Below, piece after piece: positions 33,874-42,993 of a DNA stretch of 64,000 bases (position 1 is the first letter of the stretch; each line of letters starts with the position of its first letter). The translations under genes were made by a program, and so were the position numbers. Source of the DNA: Caballeronia sp. SL2Y3. GTDB lineage: Bacteria; Pseudomonadota; Gammaproteobacteria; Burkholderiales; Burkholderiaceae. The stretch covers positions 2,775,233 through 2,839,232 of the forward strand of contig NZ_CP084260.1 of assembly GCF_022879575.1 (NCBI RefSeq), given 5' to 3'. The notes beneath the pieces were generated by a model. It ran no database searches. It was not told where the DNA came from and saw nothing but the letters and a program-made list of their open reading frames with translations.

Positions 33874-34769
33874 TGATCGACGAACCGGCTTCCATCGACG
33901 ACACGCTCGCGCGCCTGCGCGAGCAGCAGTACTTCGCAAGCCGCGAGCTGGCGACGGCGCTCTTTCTCGCGCTGAAGATGCAGCGCCCGCTCTTTCTCGA
34001 AGGCGAGCCGGGCGTCGGCAAAACCGAACTGGCGAAGGCGGCGGCGGGCTTGTGCGGCACGACGCTTTTGCGTCTCCAATGCTACGAGGGGCTCGACACG
34101 GCGAGCGCGCTGTACGAATGGGACTATCCGCGTCAGATCATGGCGCTGCGCCTCGCGGAAGCCGCGGGCGAAACGCCGTCGAACGATTCGCTGTATCGCG
34201 GCGAGTTTCTGCTGAAGCGGCCGCTGTTGCAGGCGCTCTTGCCCGATTCCGCGAACGCGGACGCGCGGCGCGTGTTGCTGATCGACGAAATCGACCGCGC
34301 GGACGAGCCGTTCGAAGCGTTTCTGCTGGAACTGCTGTCGGACTTTCAGGTGTCGATTCCCGAGTACGGCACCGTGCGCGCGGCGCGGCCGCCGCTCGTG
34401 ATCATGACGTCCAACCGCACGCGCGAAGTCCACGATGCGTTGAAGCGCCGCTGTCTGTATCAGTGGATCGGCTATCCGGCGCGCGACGTCGAACTCGATA
34501 TCGTCGCGGCGCGTGCGCCGGAGGCGGGCGCGGCGTTGCAGGCGCGGGCCGTCGCGTTCGTCCATCAGTTGCGCACGATGGACTTGTTCAAGGCGCCGGG
34601 CGTCGCAGAGACGATCGACTGGTGCCGCGCGCTTGCGGCGTTGTCGGTCTCGGAACTCGACCCGCAATCGGTGCAGGACACGCTCGGCGTGCTGCTGAAG
34701 TATCAGGACGATCTCGCGCGCATGGACGCCGCGACGCTCGCGCAATGTCTTTCGACGGCGCGGGCGTGA
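33873..34769 (+). CDS. coxD: MoxR-type AAA+ ATPase (CoxD-type)
   Basis: Cytoplasmic AAA+ chaperone of 298 residues that in CO dehydrogenase operons helps mature the Mo/Cu active site. Walker A is GEPGVGKT at about 44-51, Walker B RVLLIDEIDRAD in the middle, and sensor 1 has IMTSNRTRE. It works with a von Willebrand domain partner, here the next gene. The start overlaps the coxM stop; its stop overlaps a likely GTG start of coxE. Confidence 0.9.
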   Translation: MIDEPASIDDTLARLREQQYFASRELATALFLALKMQRPLFLEGEPGVGKTELAKAAAGLCGTTLLRLQCYEGLDTASALYEWDYPRQIMALRLAEAAGETPSNDSLYRGEFLLKRPLLQALLPDSANADARRVLLIDEIDRADEPFEAFLLELLSDFQVSIPEYGTVRAARPPLVIMTSNRTREVHDALKRRCLYQWIGYPARDVELDIVAARAPEAGAALQARAVAFVHQLRTMDLFKAPGVAETIDWCRALAALSVSELDPQSVQDTLGVLLKYQDDLARMDAATLAQCLSTARA

Positions 34770-35977
34770 CCGTGGAACCGTTCGCGCGCAACGTCGTCCA
34801 TTTCGTGCGCTTGCTGCGCGGCGCGGGGCTCGGCATGTCGCCGTCGCAGGCGGTCGATGCGCTCGACGCGCTGCGCTTCATCGACCTGGGCCGGCGCGAT
34901 GACGTGCGCGCGGCGCTCGCGTGCCTGCTGGTTCATGCGAGCGACGAGCGCGAGATCTTCGATTCCGCGTTCGATCTGTTCTGGCGCGATCCCGATTGGG
35001 AAAGCAAGCTGCGCGCGCTCTTGCTGCCGAAGATTCAAAGCGCCGCGCCGCCGCCGAAGCGCAACAACCGTCTCGCCGACGCCCTCGCCACGCGCACCGA
35101 CGCGCGCGAAACGCGCGAGAAGCCGCAGCCCGAATCGCCCGCCGAAGAGACGCACGCGCGACTGTCGTTCAGCGCGCAAGAGCGGCTGAGTCATCGCGAT
35201 TTCGACACCCTCAGCGCCGACGAGTGGCGCGCGCTGCGGCATCAGATTCGCGCGCACCGGCTGCCGCTCGCGACCGAGCCGACGCGCAGGCTGAAGGCGG
35301 CGTCGCGCGGCATGCACGCAGACTTGCGCGCGAGCGCGCGGCAAGCCGTCCGCGCGGGCGGCGACTGGACCGTGTGGAAGTATCGCGCGGCGGTGGAGCG
35401 CAGGCCGCCGCTGGTTCTGCTGCTCGACATTTCCGGTTCGATGAGCGCGTATTCCCGCGCCGTGCTGTACTACTGTCACGCGCTTTTGCAATCGCGCGAA
35501 CGCTTGCAGGTGTTCCTGTTCGGCACGCGGCTCACGAACGCGACGCGCGCCTTGCGCGAGCGCGATCCCGATGTCGCGGTGACCGCGCTCGGCGAACAAG
35601 TGGCCGACTGGTCGGGCGGCACGCGCATCGGCGCGGCGCTCGCGGAATTCAATCGTCGCTGGGCGCGTCGCGTGCTGTCGGGCCGCGCGACCGTGCTGCT
35701 CGTGACCGACGGGCTGGACCACGAGGCCATCGACGTGCTCGATGCGGAAATGGCGCGGCTCAGGCGCTTCGCGCATCGGCTCGTGTGGCTCAATCCGCTG
35801 TTGCGATTTGCCGGCTTCACGCCGCGCGCGCGAGGCGTGCGCGCGATCCTGCCGCACGTCGATGCGATGCTCGCGGCTCACAACCTCGACAGCCTGGCCG
35901 CTGTCGGGCGGGAAATGGCGGCGCTTTCCGCGCGCGGCGCGCCCCGAATGCCAGGAGGACACACGCAATGGAACTGA
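34745..35977 (+). CDS. coxE: VWA domain-containing protein (CoxE-type)
   Basis: Partner of the CoxD ATPase in molybdenum hydroxylase maturation, 410 residues from this start. The C-terminal half is a von Willebrand A domain with the MIDAS motif DISGSMSAYS and the later WSGGTRIGAAL. The N-terminal half is helical and charged. The ATG at 34745 overlaps coxD by 25 bases; a GTG at 34766, overlapping the coxD stop as GTGA, is an equally plausible start giving 403 residues. Confidence 0.88.
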   Translation: MSFDGAGVTVEPFARNVVHFVRLLRGAGLGMSPSQAVDALDALRFIDLGRRDDVRAALACLLVHASDEREIFDSAFDLFWRDPDWESKLRALLLPKIQSAAPPPKRNNRLADALATRTDARETREKPQPESPAEETHARLSFSAQERLSHRDFDTLSADEWRALRHQIRAHRLPLATEPTRRLKAASRGMHADLRASARQAVRAGGDWTVWKYRAAVERRPPLVLLLDISGSMSAYSRAVLYYCHALLQSRERLQVFLFGTRLTNATRALRERDPDVAVTALGEQVADWSGGTRIGAALAEFNRRWARRVLSGRATVLLVTDGLDHEAIDVLDAEMARLRRFAHRLVWLNPLLRFAGFTPRARGVRAILPHVDAMLAAHNLDSLAAVGREMAALSARGAPRMPGGHTQWN

Positions 35978-36513
35978 CCGAAACGCATACCTTGCCGGTG
36001 CCGCAGGATCGCGCGTGGGAGGCGCTCAACGACACGGCCATGCTCAAAGCCTGCATCCCGGGCTGCGACAGCATCGAAGCGGACGGCGAAAATGCCTATG
36101 CCGTCGGGATGACTGCCGCCGTCGGTCCGGTGAAGGCACGCTTCAAGGGACGCATGGAACTGACGGATATCGACGCGCCGCACACCTATACGATCGTCTT
36201 CGAAGGGCAGGGCGGCGCGGCGGGCTTCAGCAAAGGCACGGCCAAGGTGAACCTCGAACCCGGCGAGGACGCGGACACGACCAAGCTCACCTACAGCGCG
36301 CACGCGCAGGTCGGTGGCAAGCTCGCGCAGATCGGCTCGCGGCTCGTGGACGGCGCAGCGCGTAAGATCGCGGGTGAGTTCTTCAAGCGATTCGGCGCGA
36401 AGTTGCAGGGCGCAGGGGAAACCCAGTCGGATGGCGTCGCGGACGAACCGGCTGACGCCGACAAGGAAGAGAAAGGAAAGAAATCATGGACAGCGTGGAT
36501 CTCGAAGTCCTGA
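35968..36513 (+). CDS. coxG: CoxG-type SRPBCC family protein
   Basis: Protein of 181 residues with a START/SRPBCC ligand-binding fold, as in CoxG, which is linked to anchoring or substrate supply for CO dehydrogenase-like enzymes. The core runs from ELTETHTLPVPQDRAWEALND to about residue 145; the tail is Asp/Glu/Lys-rich. AGGAGG at 35953-35958 is a strong ribosome site. It overlaps coxE by 10 bases and the next gene by 28. Confidence 0.88.
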   Translation: MELTETHTLPVPQDRAWEALNDTAMLKACIPGCDSIEADGENAYAVGMTAAVGPVKARFKGRMELTDIDAPHTYTIVFEGQGGAAGFSKGTAKVNLEPGEDADTTKLTYSAHAQVGGKLAQIGSRLVDGAARKIAGEFFKRFGAKLQGAGETQSDGVADEPADADKEEKGKKSWTAWISKS

Positions 36514-37505
36514 AGAACAGCGCGCGATGGCTCGAGGAAGGGCATCGCGCGCTGCTGGTCACGGTCGTGAAGACATGGGGCTCGTCGCCCCGGCCGGAAG
36601 GCGCGATGCTCGCGGTGCGCGACGACGGCCATGTGGTCGGCTCGGTGTCGGGTGGGTGCATCGAGGACGATCTGATCGACCGCGTGCGGCAGCGGGGCAT
36701 CGAGCAGTCGAAGCCGGAAGCCGTGAAATACGGCATCAGCGCGGAAGAAGCGCACCGCTTCGGCTTGCCGTGCGGCGGCACCATTCAGCTCGTGCTGGAG
36801 CCGCTCACGCGCGAAAGCGGCATCGCGGAACTGTGCGCGGCGGTGGAAAGCGGGCGGCTCGTCGCGCGCACGCTCGACATGGCGACGGGCGCCGCGCGCC
36901 TCGAACCCGCGCAGGCCACGGACGGCGTGCTCTTCGACGGCGCGAAGCTCCTCACCATTCACGGTCCGCGCTACCGGATGCTCGTGATCGGCGCGGGGCA
37001 GTTGTCGCGCTATCTGTGCAGCATCGCGGTCGGGCTCGATTATCAGGTGACCGTGTGCGATCCGCGCGAGGAGTACACCGACGAGTGGGACGTGCCGGGC
37101 ACGACCATCGTGCGCACCATGCCCGACGACACCGTGATGGACATGAAGCTCGACGAGCGTTGCGCGGTGATCGCGCTCACGCACGATCCGAAGCTCGACG
37201 ATCTCGCGCTCATGGAAGCGTTAAAGACGCCGGCGTTCTATGTCGGCGCGCTCGGTTCGCGGCGCAATAACGCGGCGCGGCGCGAGCGGCTAAAAGAGTT
37301 CGATCTCAGCGACGCCGAGCTCGCGCGGCTGCACGGGCCGGTCGGCATCTATATCGGCAGCCGGACGCCGCCGGAGATCGCCGTTTCGATTCTCGCGGAA
37401 GTGACGGCGGCCAAGAACGGCGTGTCGCTGCCGGAACTGCTGCAAGTGGAAGGCGCGAAGGCGGCACGCGAAGTCGCCGGAAAAGGCGAAGTGTGCGGCG
37501 TGTGA
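36486..37505 (+). CDS. XdhC/CoxI-family molybdenum cofactor insertion protein
   Basis: Chaperone of 339 residues that binds the molybdenum cofactor, promotes its sulfuration and hands it to the apo-enzyme. The XdhC N-terminal region shows VVKTWGSSPRPEGAMLAV and GSVSGGCIEDD with a conserved Cys. The C-terminal Rossmann domain has MLVIGAGQLSRYL and YVGALGSRRNNAARR. It ends the operon. A mobA-like cytidylyltransferase, common in such clusters, is not present here. Confidence 0.9.
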   Translation: MDSVDLEVLKNSARWLEEGHRALLVTVVKTWGSSPRPEGAMLAVRDDGHVVGSVSGGCIEDDLIDRVRQRGIEQSKPEAVKYGISAEEAHRFGLPCGGTIQLVLEPLTRESGIAELCAAVESGRLVARTLDMATGAARLEPAQATDGVLFDGAKLLTIHGPRYRMLVIGAGQLSRYLCSIAVGLDYQVTVCDPREEYTDEWDVPGTTIVRTMPDDTVMDMKLDERCAVIALTHDPKLDDLALMEALKTPAFYVGALGSRRNNAARRERLKEFDLSDAELARLHGPVGIYIGSRTPPEIAVSILAEVTAAKNGVSLPELLQVEGAKAAREVAGKGEVCGV

Positions 37506-37536
37506 CGGCCGCACAATAAAGCGCCGCCGTTGCCGC

Positions 37537-38187
37537 TTACATCAGCCCGCACACGATCATCGCGACGAGCGACACCGTCACGATCGCCGCGCCCGCCGTG
37601 CGCCGCTTGTTGAGCTCGGTCCACAGCAGCACGCCGGTGAGCGACAGAAGAATCAGACTGCCGGCGAGCGTGTCGATCAGCAGCACCCAGCCGACGCTCA
37701 GGCCAACGCCCTTGTGAAGGTTCGTCAGCATCGCGAGGAAGGTGTTTTCGGTGCGCTTCACCGAGACGAAGTTGTTGCCGACCCAGTACTCCGCCATGAC
37801 GCTGCTGCCCGGCGACGCGATCATCGTCGACCACTGCTCGGGCTGCATCGTGCTCTTGTCGCCCCAGCCGACAGGATGCGCCGGCTCGCGCCGCGTGCGG
37901 CCGAGGTTGCCATCGAGTTGGAGTTCCTTCTTGAGCCACATGCCCATGTCGCGCGGCGACTTGAAACCGCCCGCGGGTAGCGGAAGCTGCATCTGCGAAA
38001 CTTGCGGCTCGCCGGTCGAGACGCGCAGCGGCGGCGCGCGGTGGTTCAGCAGAAAACCGGTCACGCCGAACAACAGCCCAAGCAGCGCGCCCCACAAGCC
38101 GACCCAGCCGTGAACCTTGCGCAGCCACTTGAGAAACGTCGAGCGGCGCGAGCGGTTCTTGCGCGCGGCTTCGTCGGCGTGGTCCAT
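37537..38187 (-). CDS. PepSY-associated membrane protein
   Basis: Inner-membrane protein of 216 residues of the PepSY_TM type, often linked to siderophore uptake or iron reduction. An N-terminal helix follows RKVHGWVGLWGALLGLLFGVTGFLLNHR. A periplasmic part comes next, then NLHKGVGLSVGWVLLIDTLAGSLILLSLTGVLLW and a last C-terminal helix. The start at 38187 (AAGGA upstream) is chosen because the longer frame to 38370 would put the Fur box inside the gene. Fur control is likely. Confidence 0.82.
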   Translation of the reverse strand: MDHADEAARKNRSRRSTFLKWLRKVHGWVGLWGALLGLLFGVTGFLLNHRAPPLRVSTGEPQVSQMQLPLPAGGFKSPRDMGMWLKKELQLDGNLGRTRREPAHPVGWGDKSTMQPEQWSTMIASPGSSVMAEYWVGNNFVSVKRTENTFLAMLTNLHKGVGLSVGWVLLIDTLAGSLILLSLTGVLLWTELNKRRTAGAAIVTVSLVAMIVCGLM

Positions 38188-38332
38188 CGGGCGTCCTTGC
38201 GGACGGTAACGAGCGTTGTCGCGCGTCGGCGGCGGGGTGAAAGTGTCAGGCGCGTTCAAGCGTCTCTCCGGGGTCGGCGGGTTCGTCGGCAACGCCACGC
38301 CCTGACCGACGCAGTCGTTCAGGGCGGGCAAA

Positions 38333-38347
38333 TGAGAATCGTTATCA
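38333..38347 (-). promoter_or_regulatory. Fur box before the PepSY gene
   Basis: Read on the minus strand, TGATAACGATTCTCA matches the 7-1-7 Fur consensus TGATAATNATTATCA at nearly every position. It lies 146 bases before the chosen start of the PepSY-type gene and 69 bases past the stop of srkA on the same strand. Iron-dependent repression of the PepSY gene is inferred. Confidence 0.7.
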
Positions 38348-38415
38348 TTGCACGTCGAAACGCCTGACACAATGCTTTCTGGCGTCGCAAAGACGCCGCT
38401 TCGTCACCAAAAATT

Positions 38416-39450
38416 TCAGACGGGCCAGAGCGGCCCTTCCTGCATCGCGCCGATTTGCTCCCGCAGTTCGAGGATGCGGTCTTCCCAGTAACGCTGCGTG
38501 TTGAACCAGGGGAACGCGGCGGGGAACGCAGGATCGTCCCAGCGGCGGGCGAGCCACGCGGCGTAGTGGATCAGCCGCAATGTGCGAAGCGCCTCGATCA
38601 GATGCAGCTCGCGCTCGTCGAAGTCGCAGAAATCTTCATAGCCTGCGAGCAGATCGGAGAGCGCACGCGACGCTTCCGCGCGGCCGGCCGGCAGCAACAG
38701 CCACAAATCTTGGATCGCCGGGCCCATGCGGCTGTCGTCGAAATCGACGAAATGCGGGCCCGCGTCCGTCCACAACACGTTGCTCGGGTGGCAGTCGCCG
38801 TGCATGCGCAGATGCCGCACGTCGCCGGCGCGCTCGAAGCATTGCGCGACGCCGTCCAGCGCCATCGACACGGCGCGCTCGTAGGCTTCGCGTACGTCGT
38901 CGGGCACGAAGCCGTGCGTCAGCACAAACTCGCGCGGTTCGTAGCCGAAGGTTTGGATGTCGAGCGTCGGCCGCTCGCGATACGGCTCGATGCCGCCGAC
39001 GGCGTGAATGCGCCCGATGAAGCGACCGAGCCATTCGAGCGTTTCGCGGTTGTCGAGGTCGGGCGCGCGGCCGCCGCGTCGATCGAAGACGGCGAAGCGA
39101 AAGCCTTCGAACTCGTTGAGCGTCGCGCCTTCGAGAACGCGTGCCGGAACCGCCGGAATCTCGCGCGCGGCGAGGCTCGCGACGAACGCGTGTTCTTCGA
39201 GAATCGCTTCATTCGACCAGCGCCCCGGCCGATAAAACTTCGCGATGACAGGCGGCCCGTCTTCGACGCCCACCTGATAGACGCGGTTTTCGTAGCTGTT
39301 GAGCGCGAGCAGCCGGCCGTCGGTGCGCGCGTCGGCGGTCAGGAGCACGCTGTCGACGGCGTCGAGCACTCGCTCGGGCGTGAGGCCGGCGAAGGGCGGC
39401 GCGGCGTCGGAAGCGGGGACGCCGGCGGAGTCGGAATGATTTGAGTTCAT
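38416..39450 (-). CDS. srkA: Stress response kinase SrkA (YihE/RdoA type)
   Basis: Small Ser/Thr kinase of the APH/choline-kinase fold, 344 residues; the E. coli protein counters programmed death under stress. The N-lobe shows SYENRVYQVG and the ATP lysine in PPVIAKFYRPGRWS. The catalytic loop is HGDCHPSNVLW, and the metal-binding Asp is in HFVDFDDSRMGPAIQD. Length and motifs agree with the family. No operon partner is evident. Confidence 0.9.
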   Translation of the reverse strand: MNSNHSDSAGVPASDAAPPFAGLTPERVLDAVDSVLLTADARTDGRLLALNSYENRVYQVGVEDGPPVIAKFYRPGRWSNEAILEEHAFVASLAAREIPAVPARVLEGATLNEFEGFRFAVFDRRGGRAPDLDNRETLEWLGRFIGRIHAVGGIEPYRERPTLDIQTFGYEPREFVLTHGFVPDDVREAYERAVSMALDGVAQCFERAGDVRHLRMHGDCHPSNVLWTDAGPHFVDFDDSRMGPAIQDLWLLLPAGRAEASRALSDLLAGYEDFCDFDERELHLIEALRTLRLIHYAAWLARRWDDPAFPAAFPWFNTQRYWEDRILELREQIGAMQEGPLWPV

Positions 39451-39527
39451 TCCGGCATTGTGCGCCTTCCGGCGGCGGGCATCAGTGTCGCTTCAACTCG
39501 GCGCACAGGTCGCCGACACAACGCCGC

Positions 39528-39740
39528 TCAATGAACGACCGAGTTCGACGGGCGCACCATATCGCCCGTATCGATCAGGTCTTCGAGAAAGAACGGCTCC
39601 GTGTTCAAGAGCTTCGTGACGCCGGGCTCGCCCGCGTACCACGCGACCATGGCCATGTCGCCGAGAATGCGCATGACGATGCCGCGCGCGCCGTGAGGCA
39701 CGGCAATATGCACGGAGCGGACAATCGAACCGATTTGCAT
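39528..39740 (-). CDS. Small hypothetical protein
   Basis: Protein of 70 residues, not recognised. It starts MQIGSIVRSVHIAVPHGARGIVMRILGDMAMVAWYAGEPGVTKLLNTEPFFLEDLIDTGDMVRP, which reads like a small beta-barrel (SH3-like) domain. The ATG at 39740 is preceded by GGGG at a fair distance; a longer frame to 39821 is less likely. Codon use and composition look genuine. Function is unknown. Confidence 0.6.
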   Translation of the reverse strand: MQIGSIVRSVHIAVPHGARGIVMRILGDMAMVAWYAGEPGVTKLLNTEPFFLEDLIDTGDMVRPSNSVVH

Positions 39741-40064
39741 GATGAAACCCCGTTTCCATGCCGGCTCAATGAGACGCCGGTCATATGTTCCAACAGCACG
39801 GGCTTGTGACGGCGCGTGCACCAGACAATCGCCGCGTCTTTGTTGCGGGAAGCGCGACCTGCGCGGCTTTCATGAACGATTGTGCGCTTACTTTAGCCTA
39901 TGGCAACGCGCAAACGCGATGCCCAATGCCGCGATTTGTTGCCCAGCGCAGACGTTCGACGCATGTTTGCTCTCTGCGGCACATGGAATGCGCCGCTGCA
40001 TCCGGCAAAACCCTGAGGGACGGCGTATCGTTGAGGCATTCAGTTTTAAGCGGAGACTTCATTC
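39741..40064. other. Gene-free stretch before an MFS gene
   Basis: About 320 bases between a small minus-strand gene and a plus-strand transporter gene, so it must hold both promoters. No conserved element, repeat or RNA structure was recognised. Confidence 0.4.
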
Positions 40065-41330
40065 GTGAACGCATCACCCGCGCCGCAGCGCAAAGATGTG
40101 CCGCCCGCGTCTGCGGAACTCTATCTCGAGCGCGGCTCGCGAGCCTACTGGCGCGCTGCGCTCGCGCTGCTCTTCGCGGGCTACGCGACGTTTTCGCTGC
40201 TGTATTGCGTGCAGCCGCTGCTTCCTGAATTCACGAAGGACTTCGGCGTCAGCCCGGCGGTCAGCGCGCTCGCGGTGTCGGTGAGCACGGCGGCGTTGGC
40301 GGTGGCCATTTTCATCGCGGGATTCGTCTCGGAAAGCTGGAGCCGCCACCGCTTGATGACGCTGTCGCTGCTCGCGTCGTCAGTCCTGACGGTCATTGCG
40401 GCATTGCTGCCGAACTGGCACGCGCTGCTCGTGGTGCGCGCGCTCGAAGGCTTCGCGCTCGGCGGCGTGCCGGCCGTCGCGATGGCGTATCTCGCGGAAG
40501 AAGTGCATCCCGAAGGACTCGGCCTCGCGATGGGCCTCTATGTCGGCGGCACGGCGATCGGCGGCATGGCCGGGCGCGTGATCAGCGGCGTGCTCGCGGA
40601 CTTCTTCGGCTGGCGCGTCGCGATCGGCGGCATCGGCGTGCTCGGACTGCTCGCGACGCTCGCGTTCCGGTCGCTGCTGCCGCCGTCGCGACGCTTCAAG
40701 CCGCGGCGCGGCGTCGGGTTCTCGCATCACCGGAGTTCGCTGGTCGGGCATCTGCGGCATGGCGGCCTGCCGTTTCTCTTTCTGATCGGCTTCGTGCTGA
40801 TGGGCAGCTTCGTCACGGTGTACAACTACGTCGGTTATCGGCTGCTGGGCGCGCCGTTCGGGCTCAATCAAACGCAGATCGGCGCCATTTTCACCGTGTA
40901 TCTCACGGGCGTGGTCGCGTCGCCGTGGTCGGGCAAGATGGCCGATGCCTTCGGCCGTGGCCGCGTGCTGATTGCCGCGATCGTGCTGATGATGACCGGC
41001 ATCGCGCTGACGCTTTCGATGTCGCTGCCGGTGATCATCGGCGGAATCGCTTGCCTCACGTTCGGCTTCTTCGCGGGCCATTCGGTGGCGAGCGGCTGGG
41101 TCGGCCGGCTCGCGACACAGGCGAAAGGGCAGGCCGCCGCGCTGTATCTGCTGGCGTATTACCTGGGATCGAGCCTGATCGGATCGTATGGCGGGCACTT
41201 CTGGACCGGCTTCGGCTGGCCGGGCGTGGCCGGGTTGATCGCCGGATTGCTCGTGCTCGGCGTCGCGGCTGCCGCTTATCTGAACCGCCGCGAACGGGCG
41301 CTGACTCGCGCGCCGTCGAAAGCCGAATGA
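40065..41330 (+). CDS. MFS transporter, YnfM-like
   Basis: Inner-membrane transporter of 421 residues with 12 predicted helices. It starts with GTG at 40065. The N-terminal FAGYATFSLLYCVQPLLPEFTKDFGVSPA and helix 4-5 region ALEGFALGGVPAVAMAYLAEEVHPE are typical of the YnfM subfamily of putative drug or sugar exporters. The substrate is unknown and no neighbouring gene suggests one. Confidence 0.87.
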   Translation: MNASPAPQRKDVPPASAELYLERGSRAYWRAALALLFAGYATFSLLYCVQPLLPEFTKDFGVSPAVSALAVSVSTAALAVAIFIAGFVSESWSRHRLMTLSLLASSVLTVIAALLPNWHALLVVRALEGFALGGVPAVAMAYLAEEVHPEGLGLAMGLYVGGTAIGGMAGRVISGVLADFFGWRVAIGGIGVLGLLATLAFRSLLPPSRRFKPRRGVGFSHHRSSLVGHLRHGGLPFLFLIGFVLMGSFVTVYNYVGYRLLGAPFGLNQTQIGAIFTVYLTGVVASPWSGKMADAFGRGRVLIAAIVLMMTGIALTLSMSLPVIIGGIACLTFGFFAGHSVASGWVGRLATQAKGQAAALYLLAYYLGSSLIGSYGGHFWTGFGWPGVAGLIAGLLVLGVAAAAYLNRRERALTRAPSKAE

Positions 41331-41538
41331 AATCGGACGAAACTAAGGGTTTTACCGCGTTCGCTTAATAACGCGGGCTGCGGAGCCTTCTGTCGCAAGG
41401 CTTCGGCGCTTTCAGCGAGCCCTGTTTCGCGACGACAGCGCAACGCGCTTTCTCCCGCCGCCTATACTCGAATCGTCGATGCGCACATTTGCGCCGGCAC
41501 GATTCGAGCAAGAAAAGCAGGACGATGGGAGACGCACC

Positions 41539-41721
41539 ATGACGTATTTCACGATCGGCGATTTCATTCTGGTCATCCCGATGGCGCTTGCCGGCGCGCT
41601 GTTCCTCGGCGCCATTCCGTGCGCATCGCACTTCAAGAACAACGTGCTTCGAGCGTGCGGCGCGCTGGTGGGCGTGCTCGTCGCGTTCCTGCTGGTCGAG
41701 GGCTTGCCCGCGCTGATATGA
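41539..41721 (+). CDS. Small two-helix membrane protein
   Basis: Protein of 60 residues, not recognised. Two hydrophobic helices (about 8-29 and 39-58) flank a short polar loop CASHFKNN. The ATG at 41539 has GGGAGA upstream at 41527-41532; a longer frame to 41479 has no such signal. It ends 34 bases before the convergent dienelactone hydrolase gene. Confidence 0.6.
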   Translation: MTYFTIGDFILVIPMALAGALFLGAIPCASHFKNNVLRACGALVGVLVAFLLVEGLPALI

Positions 41722-41755
41722 CGGCGCGCGGCGTTCGCCGCGCGCGCTTCGCTGC

Positions 41756-42460
41756 TTACAGGTGCTGGCCGAGGAACGTCAGCGTGCGGCCGTGCGCGAG
41801 CGCCGACGCCTTCGCGTTGTACGACGCGCGATCGCCGCAGTTGAAGCCGTGATCGGCGGCCGGGTAGACGTACAGTTCCGAATCCGCGCGGCCGGCGAAA
41901 CGCTGGCGCACCGCATCGACGGCATCGGCGGGAATGTGCGCGTCGAGTTCGCCGTAGTGGAACTGAATCGGCGTCTTCACCTGATCGGCCTTATCCAATT
42001 GATTCTGGATGCCGCCGCCATAGTAGGCCACGGCCGCATCCACCGAGCCTTGCGCCGCCGCGAGATACGCGAGCCGGCCGCCGAAGCAATAGCCGATGGC
42101 GGCGACCTTGCCGCTCACTTCCGGCAGCGCGCGCAGCGCCTTGGCAGCCGCGCCGACATCGGCGACGGCCGAATCCAGGTCGGTCTTTTGCAGCAGTTCC
42201 ATTGCCTTTTCGCGATCCGCGCCTTCGTAGCCCAGTTCGACGCGCGGCTGCGTGCGCCAGAAAACGTCGGGCGCGAGCGCGACATAGCCATCGGCGGCGT
42301 ATTGGTCGGCGACGCTGCGGATATGCGCGTTCACGCCGAAGATCTCCTGCAGGATGATCACGGCGGGCCCCGTCCCCGTCTTGGGCAGCGCGAGGTAGCC
42401 CTGGAAGCTGCCGCCGTCGGCGGGAATGTCGATCCATCGGGAAGTCACGGTTACGGTCAC
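41756..42460 (-). CDS. Dienelactone hydrolase family protein
   Basis: Alpha/beta hydrolase of 234 residues. The catalytic Cys is in IGYCFGGRLA, the Asp in YGELDAHIP and the His in PAADHGFNCGD, a complete dienelactone hydrolase triad. Such enzymes open cyclic esters in chlorocatechol degradation, but many homologues have other roles. The GTG start at 42460 has a good AAGGAG 7 bases before it. No catabolic genes are next to it, so the substrate stays open. Confidence 0.86.
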   Translation of the reverse strand: MTVTVTSRWIDIPADGGSFQGYLALPKTGTGPAVIILQEIFGVNAHIRSVADQYAADGYVALAPDVFWRTQPRVELGYEGADREKAMELLQKTDLDSAVADVGAAAKALRALPEVSGKVAAIGYCFGGRLAYLAAAQGSVDAAVAYYGGGIQNQLDKADQVKTPIQFHYGELDAHIPADAVDAVRQRFAGRADSELYVYPAADHGFNCGDRASYNAKASALAHGRTLTFLGQHL

Positions 42461-42993
42461 GTCGATGCTCCTTGCTCGGTTGACTGATAAGAACAGGCGA
42501 GTGAGTTTGCCAGCTTTCCCTTTCAGCCGCCTGAGCGCGGTCAGCTGTTGGCGAGAAGCAGGCACGCGGATTGACCGGGCAGGCGATTTTTAGAGGCGCA
42601 TGCCTAAAGCCAAGCGTTAAACGGCTTTTGAAACCGGCTAATGGCGACCAGCGCCGCGCGATTATCGGCAGACTGGCAGAGGGCGTAAAGGCCGGTCGGA
42701 AACCCGCATCGGTTGGGCCTCGCGGCGCAATCGCCACCACAAACGGGCAGCGTTCTCAACTGGCCGTTAATCGGTAGTCACACCAGTATCTTAAAAAACT
42801 TCCCTAAATTAATTTGACAACCCTACACTTCTCGCGCGGTGCGGATGGCGGCTGCCACAAACAGCCGGCCGGAAGGACTTGCCAAGTGCAATACGATGCA
42901 TCCGGCGTGGTCGTCCACGGGACTGAGCGATCGTGATGAAAGACGGGGCACAGGGCGATTACGTTGTTTTTGGGACCGAAACTGGAGACTTAC
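42461..42993. other. Divergent intergenic region before the amino acid binding protein
   Basis: About 530 bases between a minus-strand hydrolase and a plus-strand binding-protein gene. A/T content rises near 42790-42830, where TTGACA occurs at 42814-42819, but no matching -10 element is clear. No gene or RNA structure is supported. Confidence 0.4.
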
